Positions 41,960 through 51,384 of a stretch of DNA of 64,000 nucleotides are shown in pieces. Location of the stretch: assembly GCA_019119355.1 (NCBI GenBank), contig DWXE01000001.1, positions 107,550 to 171,549 on the forward strand. Direction: 5' to 3'. The notes beneath the pieces were generated by a model. The model had not been told where the DNA came from. It searched no databases and saw only the letters and a program-made list of their open reading frames with translations. How positions within the stretch are numbered: the stretch's first letter is position 1; each line of letters starts with the position of its first letter. Source of the DNA: Candidatus Eisenbergiella merdigallinarum. Lineage in GTDB: Bacteria; Bacillota; Clostridia; Lachnospirales; Lachnospiraceae. Made by a program: the position numbers and the translations under genes.

Positions 41960-43411
41960 ATGAAAAGACCGAATATCCTGTTTCTGTTGAGCGACGATCA
42001 GGGCGCCTGGGCGATGCGGTGCGCCGGAAACGCCGATATCCAGACCCCGAACCTGGACCGTCTGGCCCGGGAGGGATATCGATTTGAAAACTTTTTCTGC
42101 GCTTCCCCGGTCTGTTCTCCCGCACGGGCGACGCTGCTGACCGGGCGGATCCCGTCCTCCCACGGCGTGCAGGACTGGATCTGTTCCGGCAATCTGGACA
42201 GGGAGGCCCTGGGGGATTTGAAGGATGACCCTTATTATAAGCTGGAGGACAGGCCGATCCGGTATCTGGACGGAATGCCGGCGTACACGGACGTTTTGAA
42301 GGCCAACGGCTATACCTGCGCCCTGTCCGGAAAATGGCATCTGGGGGACAGCCTCGTGCCGCAGCACGGATTCGACCGCTGGTTTACCATCGGAAGGGGC
42401 GGCTGCTATTACGACAGGGCGGACGTGGTGGAAAACGGGAAAATTTATTTCGAGAGCAGGTACATCACGGATGTGATCACCGAAAAAGCCCTGGGCTGGC
42501 TGGAGGAATTCAGCAGGGAAGAGAATCCCTTCTATCTGAGCGTCCATTATACGGCGCCCCATTCGCCCTGGGAGGAGGAACAGCATCCGAAGGAATTCGT
42601 GGATCTCTATTGGGACTGCGGCTTTACGGCCACCCCGGACCTTCCGGTCCATCCCAATCAAATCGAGAGCGCGCCCTACGGCACCGGAGAAGTGAGAAAA
42701 TCCCTGCTGAGAGGGTATTACGCGGCCATCAGCGCCATGGACGCGAACATCGGGCTCCTGCTGGACAAGCTGGAAGAACTGGGGCTTCGGGAGGATACCA
42801 TCGTCATCTTCACCTCCGATAACGGCATGAATATGGGCCATCACGGTATCTGGGGGAAGGGGAACGGAACGTTTCCGTTCAACATGTACGATACGGCCGT
42901 GAAGGTTCCGCTGCTGGTTTCCTGGAAGGATCACTATCGGGCGGGCGCGGTCTGCAAACGGATGTGCAGCCAGTACGATTTCTTTCCCACCCTGCTGGAG
43001 ATGGCGGGGATCGAGGGAGGATTCCCGGGAGAATCGGAGGTCGCTCTGCCGGGGAAGAGCTTCGCGGACGTATTTGGGGGCAACGATTCCCGGGACGACT
43101 GGGTGGTGGTGTTCGACGAGTACGGCCCCACCAGGATGATCCGGACGGAAGAGTGGAAGTACGTCTGCCGCTTCCCGTACGGGCCGGACGAACTGTATCA
43201 TCTGACCTGCGATCCGGAAGAAAATGAGAACCTGATCGAAGAGGAGCGATACCGGCCGGTGGTGGACAGCATGTACGCCAGGCTGACGGACTGGTTTTAC
43301 CGCTATACGGATCCGGCCGTGGACGGGTCGAAGGAAGCCGTAACGGGGATGGGGCAGCTGTGCCGCCCGGGCATCCACGCCGGCAGAAGAAAGGTCTTTC
43401 AGGAAGGATAA
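41960..43411 (+). CDS. second sulfatase (Cys-type)
   Basis: The 483-residue protein has signature VCSPARATLLTG (C52 the formylglycine site), metal-binding ILFLLSDDQG near the N terminus and FTSDNGMNMGHHG later. It is clearly distinct from the first sulfatase, so the two probably remove sulfate from different positions. No signal peptide is seen. ATGAGGAGG lies before the start. It is last in the transporter operon and ends 20 bases before the convergent metF. Confidence 0.9.
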   Translation: MKRPNILFLLSDDQGAWAMRCAGNADIQTPNLDRLAREGYRFENFFCASPVCSPARATLLTGRIPSSHGVQDWICSGNLDREALGDLKDDPYYKLEDRPIRYLDGMPAYTDVLKANGYTCALSGKWHLGDSLVPQHGFDRWFTIGRGGCYYDRADVVENGKIYFESRYITDVITEKALGWLEEFSREENPFYLSVHYTAPHSPWEEEQHPKEFVDLYWDCGFTATPDLPVHPNQIESAPYGTGEVRKSLLRGYYAAISAMDANIGLLLDKLEELGLREDTIVIFTSDNGMNMGHHGIWGKGNGTFPFNMYDTAVKVPLLVSWKDHYRAGAVCKRMCSQYDFFPTLLEMAGIEGGFPGESEVALPGKSFADVFGGNDSRDDWVVVFDEYGPTRMIRTEEWKYVCRFPYGPDELYHLTCDPEENENLIEEERYRPVVDSMYARLTDWFYRYTDPAVDGSKEAVTGMGQLCRPGIHAGRRKVFQEG

Positions 43412-43431
43412 GCGACAGGCTGTGCGCCGGA

Positions 43432-44292
43432 TTACGGCGTCACGGCCTGTACGATTTCCCGGGTGGTTTTGGGCCGGTTCATGGAATAGATATGGATGCC
43501 GTCCACGCCGTGTTCCTTCAGATCCAGGATCTGGCGGATGGCGTAATCCACGCCCGCCCGGCGCATGTCTTCCGGATGATCGCCGTACGCCGCGATCAGG
43601 TCCGCCAGCTCTTTGGGAATGCTGGAGCCCGAAAGGGTGACGGTGGTGCCCAGCTGCCTGGCGGAGGTGATGGGCATGATGCCGGCGCACACGGGGAGGG
43701 AAATGCCCGCGGCTTCCTTTCGTTCCAGAAAACGGTAGAAGGCCCCGTTTTCGAAGAACAGCTGGGTGATGAGAAAGGACGCGCCCGCCCGGGCTTTTTC
43801 CCTGAGACCTTCCAGGTCGGCCGCAGCGTCAGGCGCTTCATAGTGTTTTTCCGGATAACAGGCGCCCGCGATCTCCAAATCCGAAGTCTCCTTCAAAAAG
43901 CGGGTCAGATCCGAGGCGTGGGCGAAGTCCCGGCCCGCGAACTGTTCGTCGTCCATCCAGGAGGGGCGGTCGCCCCGAAGCGCCAGAACGTGGGAGACGC
44001 CGGCCTGACGCAGGCTGTCCGTCACCCTGCCGATATCCTCCCGTTTGGATCCCACGCAGGTCATGTGGGCCAGAGCGGGGATGTGCAGATGGTTTTCGAT
44101 ATAGGAAGCGATTTCTACGGTCTTCGTGGAACGGCTGCCGCCGGCGCCGTAGGTGACGCTGATGAAATCCGGCTTCAGCTCCGCCAGGCTGTTCAAAACG
44201 GCCTGCGCGTTTTCGAATTCATCGTCTTTTTTGGGAGGAAACACTTCAAAAGAAAGTGTCTGTTTCCCGTCTTTGAGCAGTTGTGCAATCAT
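43432..44292 (-). CDS. metF: methylenetetrahydrofolate reductase
   Basis: MetF reduces 5,10-methylene-THF to 5-methyl-THF for methionine synthesis; in some anaerobes it also serves the Wood-Ljungdahl route. The 286-residue protein has SFEVFPPKKDDE at the N terminus, ISVTYGAGGS (folate/FAD site), ALRGD and the FLITQLFFEN segment. Length is typical for the bacterial single-domain form. GGAGG precedes the ATG and a promoter lies at 44333-44361. Confidence 0.94.
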   Translation of the reverse strand: MIAQLLKDGKQTLSFEVFPPKKDDEFENAQAVLNSLAELKPDFISVTYGAGGSRSTKTVEIASYIENHLHIPALAHMTCVGSKREDIGRVTDSLRQAGVSHVLALRGDRPSWMDDEQFAGRDFAHASDLTRFLKETSDLEIAGACYPEKHYEAPDAAADLEGLREKARAGASFLITQLFFENGAFYRFLERKEAAGISLPVCAGIMPITSARQLGTTVTLSGSSIPKELADLIAAYGDHPEDMRRAGVDYAIRQILDLKEHGVDGIHIYSMNRPKTTREIVQAVTP

Positions 44293-44313
44293 TCTCGTTT
44301 CCTCCGGATTTTC

Positions 44314-44342
44314 TTGATTTCAAAACACAATTATCGTACCAT
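44314..44342 (+). promoter_or_regulatory. candidate promoter of the MoxR-VWA pair
   Basis: TTGATT (44314-44319), 17-base spacer, TACCAT (44337-44342), overlapping the divergent metF promoter. Confidence 0.35.
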
Positions 44343-44361
44343 GTTATTGTCCGCAGTTCAA
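44333..44361 (-). promoter_or_regulatory. promoter of metF
   Basis: On the minus strand TTGAAC (44361-44356), 17-base spacer, TACGAT (44338-44333). Confidence 0.5.
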
Positions 44362-44402
44362 GCGGCGAAACCATTTGAGTCAATCGAGGGAGAACGGGCA
44401 AT

Positions 44403-45212
44403 ATGAACGATACTTTTCAGAGCACAAAAGGTTATGTGGCCAGCCGGCAGCTGCTGGACAGCGTAAACGTGGCCATCGCGTTGCAAAAGCCCCTGCTCAT
44501 CAAGGGGGAGCCGGGCACGGGCAAGACCATGCTGGCGGAAGCGGTGGCTCAGTCGCTGGGAAAGCGGCTGATCGTCTGGAACATCAAATCCACCACAAAG
44601 GCGCAGGACGGGCTCTATCTGTACGATACCATACAGCGCCTGTATGACGGGCAGTTCGGGGAAGAAGGGGTGGACGATATCTCGCGGTATATCCGGCTGG
44701 GAAAGCTGGGGGAAGCCTTTGCGGCCGACGAACAGGCGGTGCTTCTGATCGACGAGATCGACAAGGCTGATCTGGAGTTTCCCAACGACCTTTTGTGGGA
44801 GCTGGATCAGATGGAGTTCTATATCCACGAGACGAAGCGGACGGTAAAAGCGAAGCACCGTCCCATCGTGATCATCACCTCCAACGCGGAGAAGGAGCTC
44901 CCGGACGCTTTTCTGCGCCGCTGCATCTTTCACTATATCGACTTTCCGGACGAGGAGCTGATGGAAGAAATCGTGCGGGCGCATTTCCCGCAGGTGGAGG
45001 AAACGCTCCTCCGGGAAGCCATGGCGGCCTTTTATGAGATCCGGAGCTTTCGGGACGTCCGGAAAAAGCCGTCCACTTCCGAGCTCATCGACTGGATCAG
45101 GGCCCTGCAGATCGGGGGGATCGCCCCGGACAGGATCCGCAGCCAGCTTCCTTTTCTGGGCGTAATCGTGAAAAAGGACGAGGATCTGGAGACGATACGG
45201 CACAAAGTCTGA
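44403..45212 (+). CDS. MoxR-family AAA+ ATPase
   Basis: The 269-residue ATPase has Walker A GEPGTGKTM (35-43), Walker B VLLIDEIDKAD, sensor 1 ITSNAEKELPDAF and the Arg-finger region DAFLRRC. MoxR proteins act as chaperones that insert metals or assemble complexes with a partner VWA protein. The partner is encoded 18 bases downstream. A purine-rich site (GAGGGAG) precedes ATG 44403. Client is unknown. Confidence 0.88.
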   Translation: MNDTFQSTKGYVASRQLLDSVNVAIALQKPLLIKGEPGTGKTMLAEAVAQSLGKRLIVWNIKSTTKAQDGLYLYDTIQRLYDGQFGEEGVDDISRYIRLGKLGEAFAADEQAVLLIDEIDKADLEFPNDLLWELDQMEFYIHETKRTVKAKHRPIVIITSNAEKELPDAFLRRCIFHYIDFPDEELMEEIVRAHFPQVEETLLREAMAAFYEIRSFRDVRKKPSTSELIDWIRALQIGGIAPDRIRSQLPFLGVIVKKDEDLETIRHKV

Positions 45213-45230
45213 CGCGCGGAGGGCGGATAT

Positions 45231-46433
45231 ATGTTCGCAAAATTCTTTCATACGTGCAGGGCGAAGGGGCTTTCCGTCGCCTTAAGCGAATGGCTGACGC
45301 TCCAGGAGGCGCTGGAGAAGGGGCTGGCGGGCAGCAGCCTGACGCAGTTTTATTACCTGGCCCGAATGATTCTGGTCAAGAGCGAGACGGAGTTCGACAA
45401 ATTCGATCTGGCCTTTGAGGAGTGTTTCCGGGGCATTTCTTCGGAAAATGAGATCGCGGACCGGATGCTGGAGTGGCTGGATAAGTCCGAAATGGAGGAG
45501 CTGGCGCAGGAGGACGCCAGGCGGTTTCTCAACGAAACGGAAGAGCTGCAGATCGACCGGCAGGACGTGGAGGAGAAATTCCGGCAGCGGCTTAAGGATC
45601 AGGACAGCGAACACAACGGCGGAAGCTTCTGGATCGGCACCATGGGGAAAACGTCCTTCGGGAACCTGGGCGGAAATATCGGCGGCGTCCGGGTGGGCGG
45701 CAAGACGGGATATCAGTCCGCGTTCGCGGTGGTGGGCGCCCGGAAATACCGGGATTTCCGGGACGACAGGGTGCTGGACAACCGGCAGTTCATGGCCGCG
45801 TTCCGGAAGCTTCGGCAATTCTCCGCCAGGCTGGACGTGCCCAGGACCGAGCTGGATATCCCGGGCACGGTTGACCGGACCTGCGAAAACGGCGGCTTTC
45901 TGCAGATCGTCATGGAAAAGCCGCGCAAAAACGCGGTAAAGCTGCTGCTTTTATTCGATTCCGGCGGCACCATGATCCCGTATTCCAGCCTGATGAACGA
46001 TCTGTTCCAGGCGGTGCACAAGTCCAATCACTTCAAGGACGTGAAGTGCTATTACTTTCACAACTGCATTTACAGCAAGCTCTACAAAACGCCCGAGTGC
46101 GAGAACGGGGACTGGGTGGACACGGAATGGGTGTTCCGGAATCTGGACGGCGATTATAAGGTCATCGTCGTCGGGGACGCCGCCATGGCGCCGGAGGAGC
46201 TCTTTTCCGACACCGGCAACTACAGGGGGCCCAACGGCGGCCTCTCCGGCTGGGAATGGCTGCGGCTTTTGAAGCGCCACTACAAAAAAATCGTCTGGCT
46301 CAACCCCAAAATGGCGCCGAAACGGATGCCCTGGAGGGAGGCGGAAACGGCCATCGGGGACCTTCTGCCCATGTACAGGCTGACCGTGGAGGGGCTGAAC
46401 CTGGCTATGACGGAGCTGATGCGGGGGAAGTAG
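45231..46433 (+). CDS. VWA domain protein, CoxE-like, partner of the MoxR ATPase
   Basis: The 400-residue protein has a helical N-terminal half and a C-terminal von Willebrand A-like domain. Its metal site motif reads LLLFDSGGTM (D243), so the usual DxSxS pattern is not strictly present, which occurs in the CoxE-like group. A central loop GTMGKTSFGNLGGNIGG is Gly-rich. It should bind the MoxR protein encoded upstream. A terminator follows. Confidence 0.82.
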   Translation: MFAKFFHTCRAKGLSVALSEWLTLQEALEKGLAGSSLTQFYYLARMILVKSETEFDKFDLAFEECFRGISSENEIADRMLEWLDKSEMEELAQEDARRFLNETEELQIDRQDVEEKFRQRLKDQDSEHNGGSFWIGTMGKTSFGNLGGNIGGVRVGGKTGYQSAFAVVGARKYRDFRDDRVLDNRQFMAAFRKLRQFSARLDVPRTELDIPGTVDRTCENGGFLQIVMEKPRKNAVKLLLLFDSGGTMIPYSSLMNDLFQAVHKSNHFKDVKCYYFHNCIYSKLYKTPECENGDWVDTEWVFRNLDGDYKVIVVGDAAMAPEELFSDTGNYRGPNGGLSGWEWLRLLKRHYKKIVWLNPKMAPKRMPWREAETAIGDLLPMYRLTVEGLNLAMTELMRGK

Positions 46434-46514
46434 GATGAGAAGGACGGGAAAACTGTAATTCCGATATCAGAGCTATTTCGATCATTGTGGACCCGGTTTA
46501 AGTACAGACTGAGA

Positions 46515-46555
46515 CTCCCCGCGGCTGATTCGGTTCAGCGGCGGGGAGCCTTTTA
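46515..46555 (+). terminator. terminator between the VWA gene and purF-like gene
   Basis: CTCCCCGC and GCGGGGAG, extended by GCTG/CAGC, form a stem followed by CCTTTT. It separates convergent genes. Confidence 0.75.
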
Positions 46556-46589
46556 TCCAGAGCCTCATCGGGCTTTGCAATGCCGGTTT

Positions 46590-48002
46590 TTATTCCTTCC
46601 CATCCCAGCAGTAGGTGCACAACCTGTCGCGGTCGATGCCAACCGCTTCGATCATATCGTCCAGGCGATGGTAGCGCAGGGAGGTGAAGTTTAACTGTTT
46701 GCAGATCCGGCCGATCATTTCCTGATACTGAGGGGTATCCGGATTGGCGTAAACGTCCAGATTCGGATACTTCTCACCGCCTTCCATTTCCGCGATGATC
46801 CGGCGGGTGATCAGGTCCATGTCGGAGGTGGAACGGGAGAAGTTCAGGTATTTGCAGCCGTACAGCAGGGGCGGACATGCGGGGCGGATGTGAACCTCCC
46901 GGGCGCCGCTCTTATAGAGGAACTCTGTGGTTTCGCGCAGCTGGGTGCCGCGGACGATGGAATCGTCGATCAGAAGCAGGCTCCTGTCCTGAATCAGGTC
47001 GTGCACCGGAATGAGCTTCATTTTGGCGATGAGGTTCCTTTTGCTCTGGATGGTGGGCATGAAGGAACGGGGCCACGTAGGCGTGTATTTGATGAACGGA
47101 CGGGAATAGGGAATCCCGGATTCATTGGCATAGCCGATGGCATGAGCCACGCCCGAATCGGGGACGCCGGCCACGATATCGGGGGAAACGGTGCCCTTGT
47201 CGCGCCTGGCCAGGGCGGCTCCGCAGTTGTAGCGCATTTTTTCCACGCTGATCCCCTCGTAGGAAGAGGAAGGATATCCGTAATAAATCCAGAGGAAGGT
47301 GCAGATTTTCATCTTTTTGCCGGGCTTTACCAGGGTGTGCACGCCCTCCGGGTCCATCACCACGATTTCGCCGGGCCCCAGCTCCCGAAGGGGGGTGTAG
47401 CCCAGGTTCAGGAAGGAAAAGCCCTCGAAAGCGAAGCAGTACGCGTTGTCCTTCTGGCCCAGGACGATGGGGGTGCGGCCCAGCTTATCCCGGGCGGCGT
47501 AGATCCCTCTGGGGGTCATGATCACGATGGACATGGAACCGTCGATAATTTCCTGGGCGTACTGGATCCCCTCGATCAGGTTTTCCTTCTGGTTGATGAT
47601 GGTGGCCACCAGTTCGGTGGCGTTGATATCCCCGCCGCTCATCTCCAGGAAATGGGTGGGAGAAGAGGACAGGAGATCGTTTACGATCTGATCGCTGTTG
47701 TTGATCTTGCCGATGGTCATGATGGAAAACGTTCCGTGATGGGAACGGATGATCAGAGGCTGAGGCTCGTAATCGGAAATGCAGCCGATTCCCAGATGCC
47801 CGTTCATACGGGAAAGTTCTTTGTCAAATTTGGTGCGGAAAGGGGCGTTTTCGATGTTGTGGATGGCCCGGTTGAACCCGTCCTTATTGTCGTAAACCGC
47901 CATTCCCGCCCTGCGCGTCCCAAGATGGGAGTGGTAGTCGGTGCCGAAAAACAGATCGAAAACACAATCTTCCTTTGAAGCTACTCCAAAAAAGCCGCTC
48001 AT
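46590..48002 (-). CDS. amidophosphoribosyltransferase-like protein lacking the N-terminal catalytic Cys
   Basis: The 470-residue protein matches PurF, which makes phosphoribosylamine from PRPP and glutamine in purine synthesis. The Ntn glutaminase domain (SGFFGVASKEDC) and the PRTase domain with LLIDDSIVRGTQL are both complete. Cys positions like those binding the 4Fe-4S cluster in Bacillus PurF are present: KICTFLW, YGCKYLN and CTYC at the C terminus. But residue 2 is Ser, where the nucleophile Cys is expected, and no alternative start gives a Cys. It may use ammonia, or be a paralogue with another role. GGAGG precedes the ATG. Confidence 0.82.
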   Translation of the reverse strand: MSGFFGVASKEDCVFDLFFGTDYHSHLGTRRAGMAVYDNKDGFNRAIHNIENAPFRTKFDKELSRMNGHLGIGCISDYEPQPLIIRSHHGTFSIMTIGKINNSDQIVNDLLSSSPTHFLEMSGGDINATELVATIINQKENLIEGIQYAQEIIDGSMSIVIMTPRGIYAARDKLGRTPIVLGQKDNAYCFAFEGFSFLNLGYTPLRELGPGEIVVMDPEGVHTLVKPGKKMKICTFLWIYYGYPSSSYEGISVEKMRYNCGAALARRDKGTVSPDIVAGVPDSGVAHAIGYANESGIPYSRPFIKYTPTWPRSFMPTIQSKRNLIAKMKLIPVHDLIQDRSLLLIDDSIVRGTQLRETTEFLYKSGAREVHIRPACPPLLYGCKYLNFSRSTSDMDLITRRIIAEMEGGEKYPNLDVYANPDTPQYQEMIGRICKQLNFTSLRYHRLDDMIEAVGIDRDRLCTYCWDGKE

Positions 48003-48074
48003 TCCTAAACCTCCGTGTCTCTGAAAATATTATCACAGGTAATGCCCGAATCCGGGTGGATTTGGGACAGGTTT

Positions 48075-48103
48075 ATTCTAGCACAGACATTTTGAAACCA
48101 CAA
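48075..48103 (-). promoter_or_regulatory. promoter of the purF-like gene
   Basis: On the minus strand TTGTGG (48103-48098), 17-base spacer, TAGAAT (48080-48075). Confidence 0.5.
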
Positions 48104-48255
48104 ATAGAAAAATCCATGCAAACAAATACGAAATTGGGCATAGCGACGAAGGATGAAGCGAATTTCGGGTAACTCTACCAACAGCAGGTGTTCATCCGGC
48201 ACGGCTGAAGCTATGATGAAAAGCGGAAAAGAAAACAGGAAGGGGAAATAAAAAA

Positions 48256-49599
48256 ATGAAGAAATACATACAGGAAGCAACAGATAAAAATGTCTGGGAT
48301 TCTTTAAAGAATAACACGTTTAATAGAGCTAAAGATATTCAGGGATTTATAGAAGGTCTGGAATTGATTGAAGGAAATGCGTATATCAGTCTGGATGCAA
48401 AATGGGGAGATGGAAAGACTTTCTTTGTTAAACAGATTGGAGAAACGTTAAAATATTTTCGTGCGAAGATGATGGAAACGGAAGAAAGACCGCTGAAGAA
48501 CTTAGAATCGTATGAGTATTTAAAAGAAAGCGAAGCAGTTAAATTGACAAGTGTAGAGCACCTGTATTTACCGGTTTATTATAATGCGTGGATGTATGAT
48601 GATTATAGCGATCCTTTAATGTCATTATTGCTTGTAATGACAAAACAGTGCGGTGGGACATATAACACAAAAATAAATATGAAATCATTGAGCGATAAGC
48701 TGGTATCTGTTGCTTCTTCTTTGCCACTTTCAATTAAAAAAATAAATCCGGCTCAAATAGTGAGAGGGATTCAGGAAAGTAATATGGATATACTAAGTGC
48801 GGTTAAGACGGGAGAAGAGATTAAAGGATGTGTCAGAAGTATTTTTAATGATATTATTGTGGAAGAGACTGAAAAACTTGTGATTTTTATCGATGAGTTA
48901 GATCGCTGCAAACCATCATTTGCGATTGAAATGCTGGAAAGAATCAAACATTATTTTGATGATGAAAGAATTATTTTTGTAGTATCTTTAAACAAAGAGC
49001 AGTTGATACATACGATTTCAAATTATTACGGAGATGAATTTGATTCAACCAGATATTTAAACAGATTTTTTGATGTTTCAATTAACTTGCCTGAATTGGA
49101 CGAATATGTCAAAAGACGTGTACAGTGTACAGAAGGAAGAAGTTACTGGATAACAATGATTGCGGATGACTTGAGCGACTATTATAATTTTTCACTTAGG
49201 GATAAATTGATTTATAAAAGCAGAATTGAATCTGCGCAGGAAAGGCTTTCAGGGCGAGAGTACGATAGCGGTCGTTTTTTGGCACTGTTTGTACCGGTTT
49301 TTATTTCTCTGGAGATGACAGATGCGCGTGAAAAGAAAAGGTTTTTGGAAGGAAAAAGTGATATTTGCGAAAAAGTGATACCAAATCTGGAAAGCGGAAA
49401 AGAATTCATTTTAAAATTCTTGACTGATAGAAATAAGGCTAAGGATGATGTGCAATTCACAGAAGGGTGCAAATTATTGCAGGAATGCTATTCCTTTGCG
49501 TTTGGATCCAGCAGTCATGAACGTTATTTTGACAAATTTAATTTAGACAGGGATTTTAGAGCGCTGTGTATTAAGATATCTAACGGAGCGAAAATCTAA
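48256..49599 (+). CDS. KAP family P-loop NTPase (AT-rich, probably acquired)
   Basis: The 447-residue protein shows KAP NTPase features. Walker A is AKWGDGKTFF (about 48-57), Walker B plus following signature is LVIFIDELDRCKPSFAIEML (about 205-225), and FVVSLNKEQL and RYLNRFFDVS follow. No transmembrane insertion is visible, unlike many KAP proteins. Codons are AT-rich, in contrast to both neighbours, which suggests lateral transfer. KAP NTPases occur in mobile regions and in some phage-defence loci. Here the gene stands alone between the purF-like gene and tyrS, so a stand-alone defence or stress role is only a hypothesis. AGGAAGGGG precedes the ATG. Confidence 0.82.
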   Translation: MKKYIQEATDKNVWDSLKNNTFNRAKDIQGFIEGLELIEGNAYISLDAKWGDGKTFFVKQIGETLKYFRAKMMETEERPLKNLESYEYLKESEAVKLTSVEHLYLPVYYNAWMYDDYSDPLMSLLLVMTKQCGGTYNTKINMKSLSDKLVSVASSLPLSIKKINPAQIVRGIQESNMDILSAVKTGEEIKGCVRSIFNDIIVEETEKLVIFIDELDRCKPSFAIEMLERIKHYFDDERIIFVVSLNKEQLIHTISNYYGDEFDSTRYLNRFFDVSINLPELDEYVKRRVQCTEGRSYWITMIADDLSDYYNFSLRDKLIYKSRIESAQERLSGREYDSGRFLALFVPVFISLEMTDAREKKRFLEGKSDICEKVIPNLESGKEFILKFLTDRNKAKDDVQFTEGCKLLQECYSFAFGSSSHERYFDKFNLDRDFRALCIKISNGAKI

Positions 49600-49642
49600 G
49601 GAAAGCAACAGAAGACAGGCTATTTCGGTATACAAGGAAACG

Positions 49643-49828
49643 ATGACAGGAAACACGGTTTCTTATACGGTTAAAGCCTATGTTTGCGGACGAATTGTTC
49701 CGTTGGAATTTTTCATCCTTGACAGCCCACGCGGTTCCGTGATACAGTTTCTTACAGAAAGGGGATCGCCGGTCGGGGAATCGAAGATCCTCATATCAAA
49801 AGGCAAAGACCGTGATGGGAAAGAGTAG
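49643..49828 (+). CDS. doubtful small ORF, 61 aa
   Basis: It starts MTGNTVSYTVKAYVCGRIV after ACAAGGAAACG and overlaps the likely tyrS promoter and the start of its T-box leader. It may be a remnant of the acquired KAP region. No family is recognised. Confidence 0.25.
   Translation: MTGNTVSYTVKAYVCGRIVPLEFFILDSPRGSVIQFLTERGSPVGESKILISKGKDRDGKE
49719..49748 (+). promoter_or_regulatory. promoter of tyrS
   Basis: Perfect TTGACA (49719-49724), 18-base spacer, TACAGT (49743-49748), about 50 bases before the T-box leader fold. Confidence 0.5.
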
Positions 49829-50117
49829 GATCGCAGGGAACCCACAGAGAGCAGCCGGCGGATGAGAGGCGCGGGGGAAGGCGATGCGAATACGTCCCGG
49901 AGTCGTGCACCGAAAGGGCTGTCCGCGCGGACGCCGAGTAGGCTGTGACGGGAGCGACCGTTATATCGCAGGAGTATCCTTCGGAGGATGTCCAGGACGT
50001 TTTGTCGGGATCGCCGGACTGTACTTCATGAGGCGGGCGGCGCGAGCTGTCTGCGAAAAAAGGTGGTACCACGAAGCTTATTGAGCCCTCGTCCTTTCGG
50101 ATGAAGGGCTCTTTTTG
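49800..50117 (+). promoter_or_regulatory. T-box riboswitch, tyrosine specifier, controlling tyrS
   Basis: The T-box sequence AAGGTGGTACCACG lies at 50060-50073 and is followed by the terminator GAGCCCTCGTCC/GGATGAAGGGCTC plus TTTTT (50083-50116). Stem I features precede it: ACAGAGAG around 49840 and the specifier loop GCGAATACGTC with codon TAC (Tyr) at 49891-49893. Uncharged tRNA-Tyr should pair with the specifier and the T-box and prevent termination, raising tyrS expression when tyrosine is short. Confidence 0.93.
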
Positions 50118-50143
50118 TATGACGGGAAAAGGAGAAAGGGAAA

Positions 50144-51367
50144 ATGACGGTTTTTGAAGAACTGAAGGAAAGAGGGCTGCTGGCCCAGCTGACGGACGAG
50201 GAGGAGATCAGGGAACTGGTGGACAACGGGAAAGCCACGTTCTACATCGGCTTTGACCCCACGGCGGACAGCCTTCACGTGGGGCATTTCATGGCGCTGT
50301 GCCTGATGAAGCGGATGCAGATGGCGGGCAACAGGCCCATCGCCCTGATCGGCGGCGGGACCGGGATGATCGGGGATCCCTCCGGCAGGACGGATATGCG
50401 CCAGATGATGACGCCGGAGACCATCCAGCACAACTGCGACTGCTTTAAAAAGCAGATGAGCCGGTTCATCGATTTCTCGGAAGGCAAGGCGCTGATGGTG
50501 AACAACGCGGACTGGCTTCTGGATTTGAACTATATCGAGCTGCTGAGGGAGGTGGGGTCCTGCTTTTCCGTGAACAACATGCTGCGGGCGGAATGCTATA
50601 AGCAGCGGATGGCGAAGGGGCTGAGCTTCCTAGAATTCAACTACATGATCATGCAGAGCTACGACTTCTATATGCTGTTCCAGAAGTACGGCTGCAACAT
50701 GCAGTTCGGCGGAGACGATCAGTGGTCCAACATGCTGGGCGGCACGGAGCTGATCCGCAGGAAGCTGGGCAAGGACGCGTACGCCATGACCATCACCCTG
50801 CTGTTGAATTCCGAGGGCAAGAAGATGGGCAAGACCCAGAAGGGAGCCGTGTGGCTGGATCCCGACAAGACGTCCCCCTTCGATTTCTACCAGTACTGGA
50901 GAAACGTGGACGATGCGGATGTGATCAAGTGCCTGAAGATGCTGACCTTCTTGCCCATCGAGCAGATCCGCGAGATGGAGAGCTGGGAAGGAAGCCAGCT
51001 GAACCGGGCGAAAGAGATCCTGGCCTGGGAGCTGACGGAACTGGTGCACGGAGAGGAAGAGGCCAAAAAGGCCCAGGCGGGTGCGAAAGCCCTGTTTGGG
51101 GGCGGAGCCGACGCCCAGATTCCCACTACCACGCTGACGGAGGAGGATCTGACCGACGGCAGCATCGACATTCTGGGGCTTCTGGTGAAAACCGGCCTGA
51201 CGGCTTCCCGCTCCGAGGCGCGCCGCGCCGTGGAGCAGGGCGGCGTATCCGCCAACGGGGAAAAGGTGACGGATCTGAAAAAGTCCTTCTCCAAAGAGGA
51301 GCTTACGGGTGAGGGAATCACCCTGCGCAGAGGGAAGAAGAGTTACAAAAAAGCGGTCATGGGCTGA
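50144..51367 (+). CDS. tyrS: tyrosyl-tRNA synthetase
   Basis: TyrS charges tRNA-Tyr. The 407-residue protein has the class I signature region [17 protein letters not shown] (HVGH), the Tyr-binding [25 protein letters not shown], the KMSKS-like KKMGKT loop and a C-terminal S4 RNA-binding domain (about 345-405). GGAGAAAGGG precedes the start. Regulated by the T-box directly upstream, which agrees with the specifier TAC. Confidence 0.97.
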   Translation: MTVFEELKERGLLAQLTDEEEIRELVDNGKATFYIGFDPTADSLHVGHFMALCLMKRMQMAGNRPIALIGGGTGMIGDPSGRTDMRQMMTPETIQHNCDCFKKQMSRFIDFSEGKALMVNNADWLLDLNYIELLREVGSCFSVNNMLRAECYKQRMAKGLSFLEFNYMIMQSYDFYMLFQKYGCNMQFGGDDQWSNMLGGTELIRRKLGKDAYAMTITLLLNSEGKKMGKTQKGAVWLDPDKTSPFDFYQYWRNVDDADVIKCLKMLTFLPIEQIREMESWEGSQLNRAKEILAWELTELVHGEEEAKKAQAGAKALFGGGADAQIPTTTLTEEDLTDGSIDILGLLVKTGLTASRSEARRAVEQGGVSANGEKVTDLKKSFSKEELTGEGITLRRGKKSYKKAVMG

Positions 51368-51384
51368 AGGAGAAGGGCGGCGGA

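Noticed and set aside
41591..43690. 699-codon minus-strand frame over the second sulfatase
   Set aside because: No start signal and no recognisable domain; overlaps two confident genes.
47975..48172. 65-codon ORF opposite the start of the purF-like gene
   Set aside because: It overlaps the purF-like start and promoter, has no binding site and no familiar sequence.
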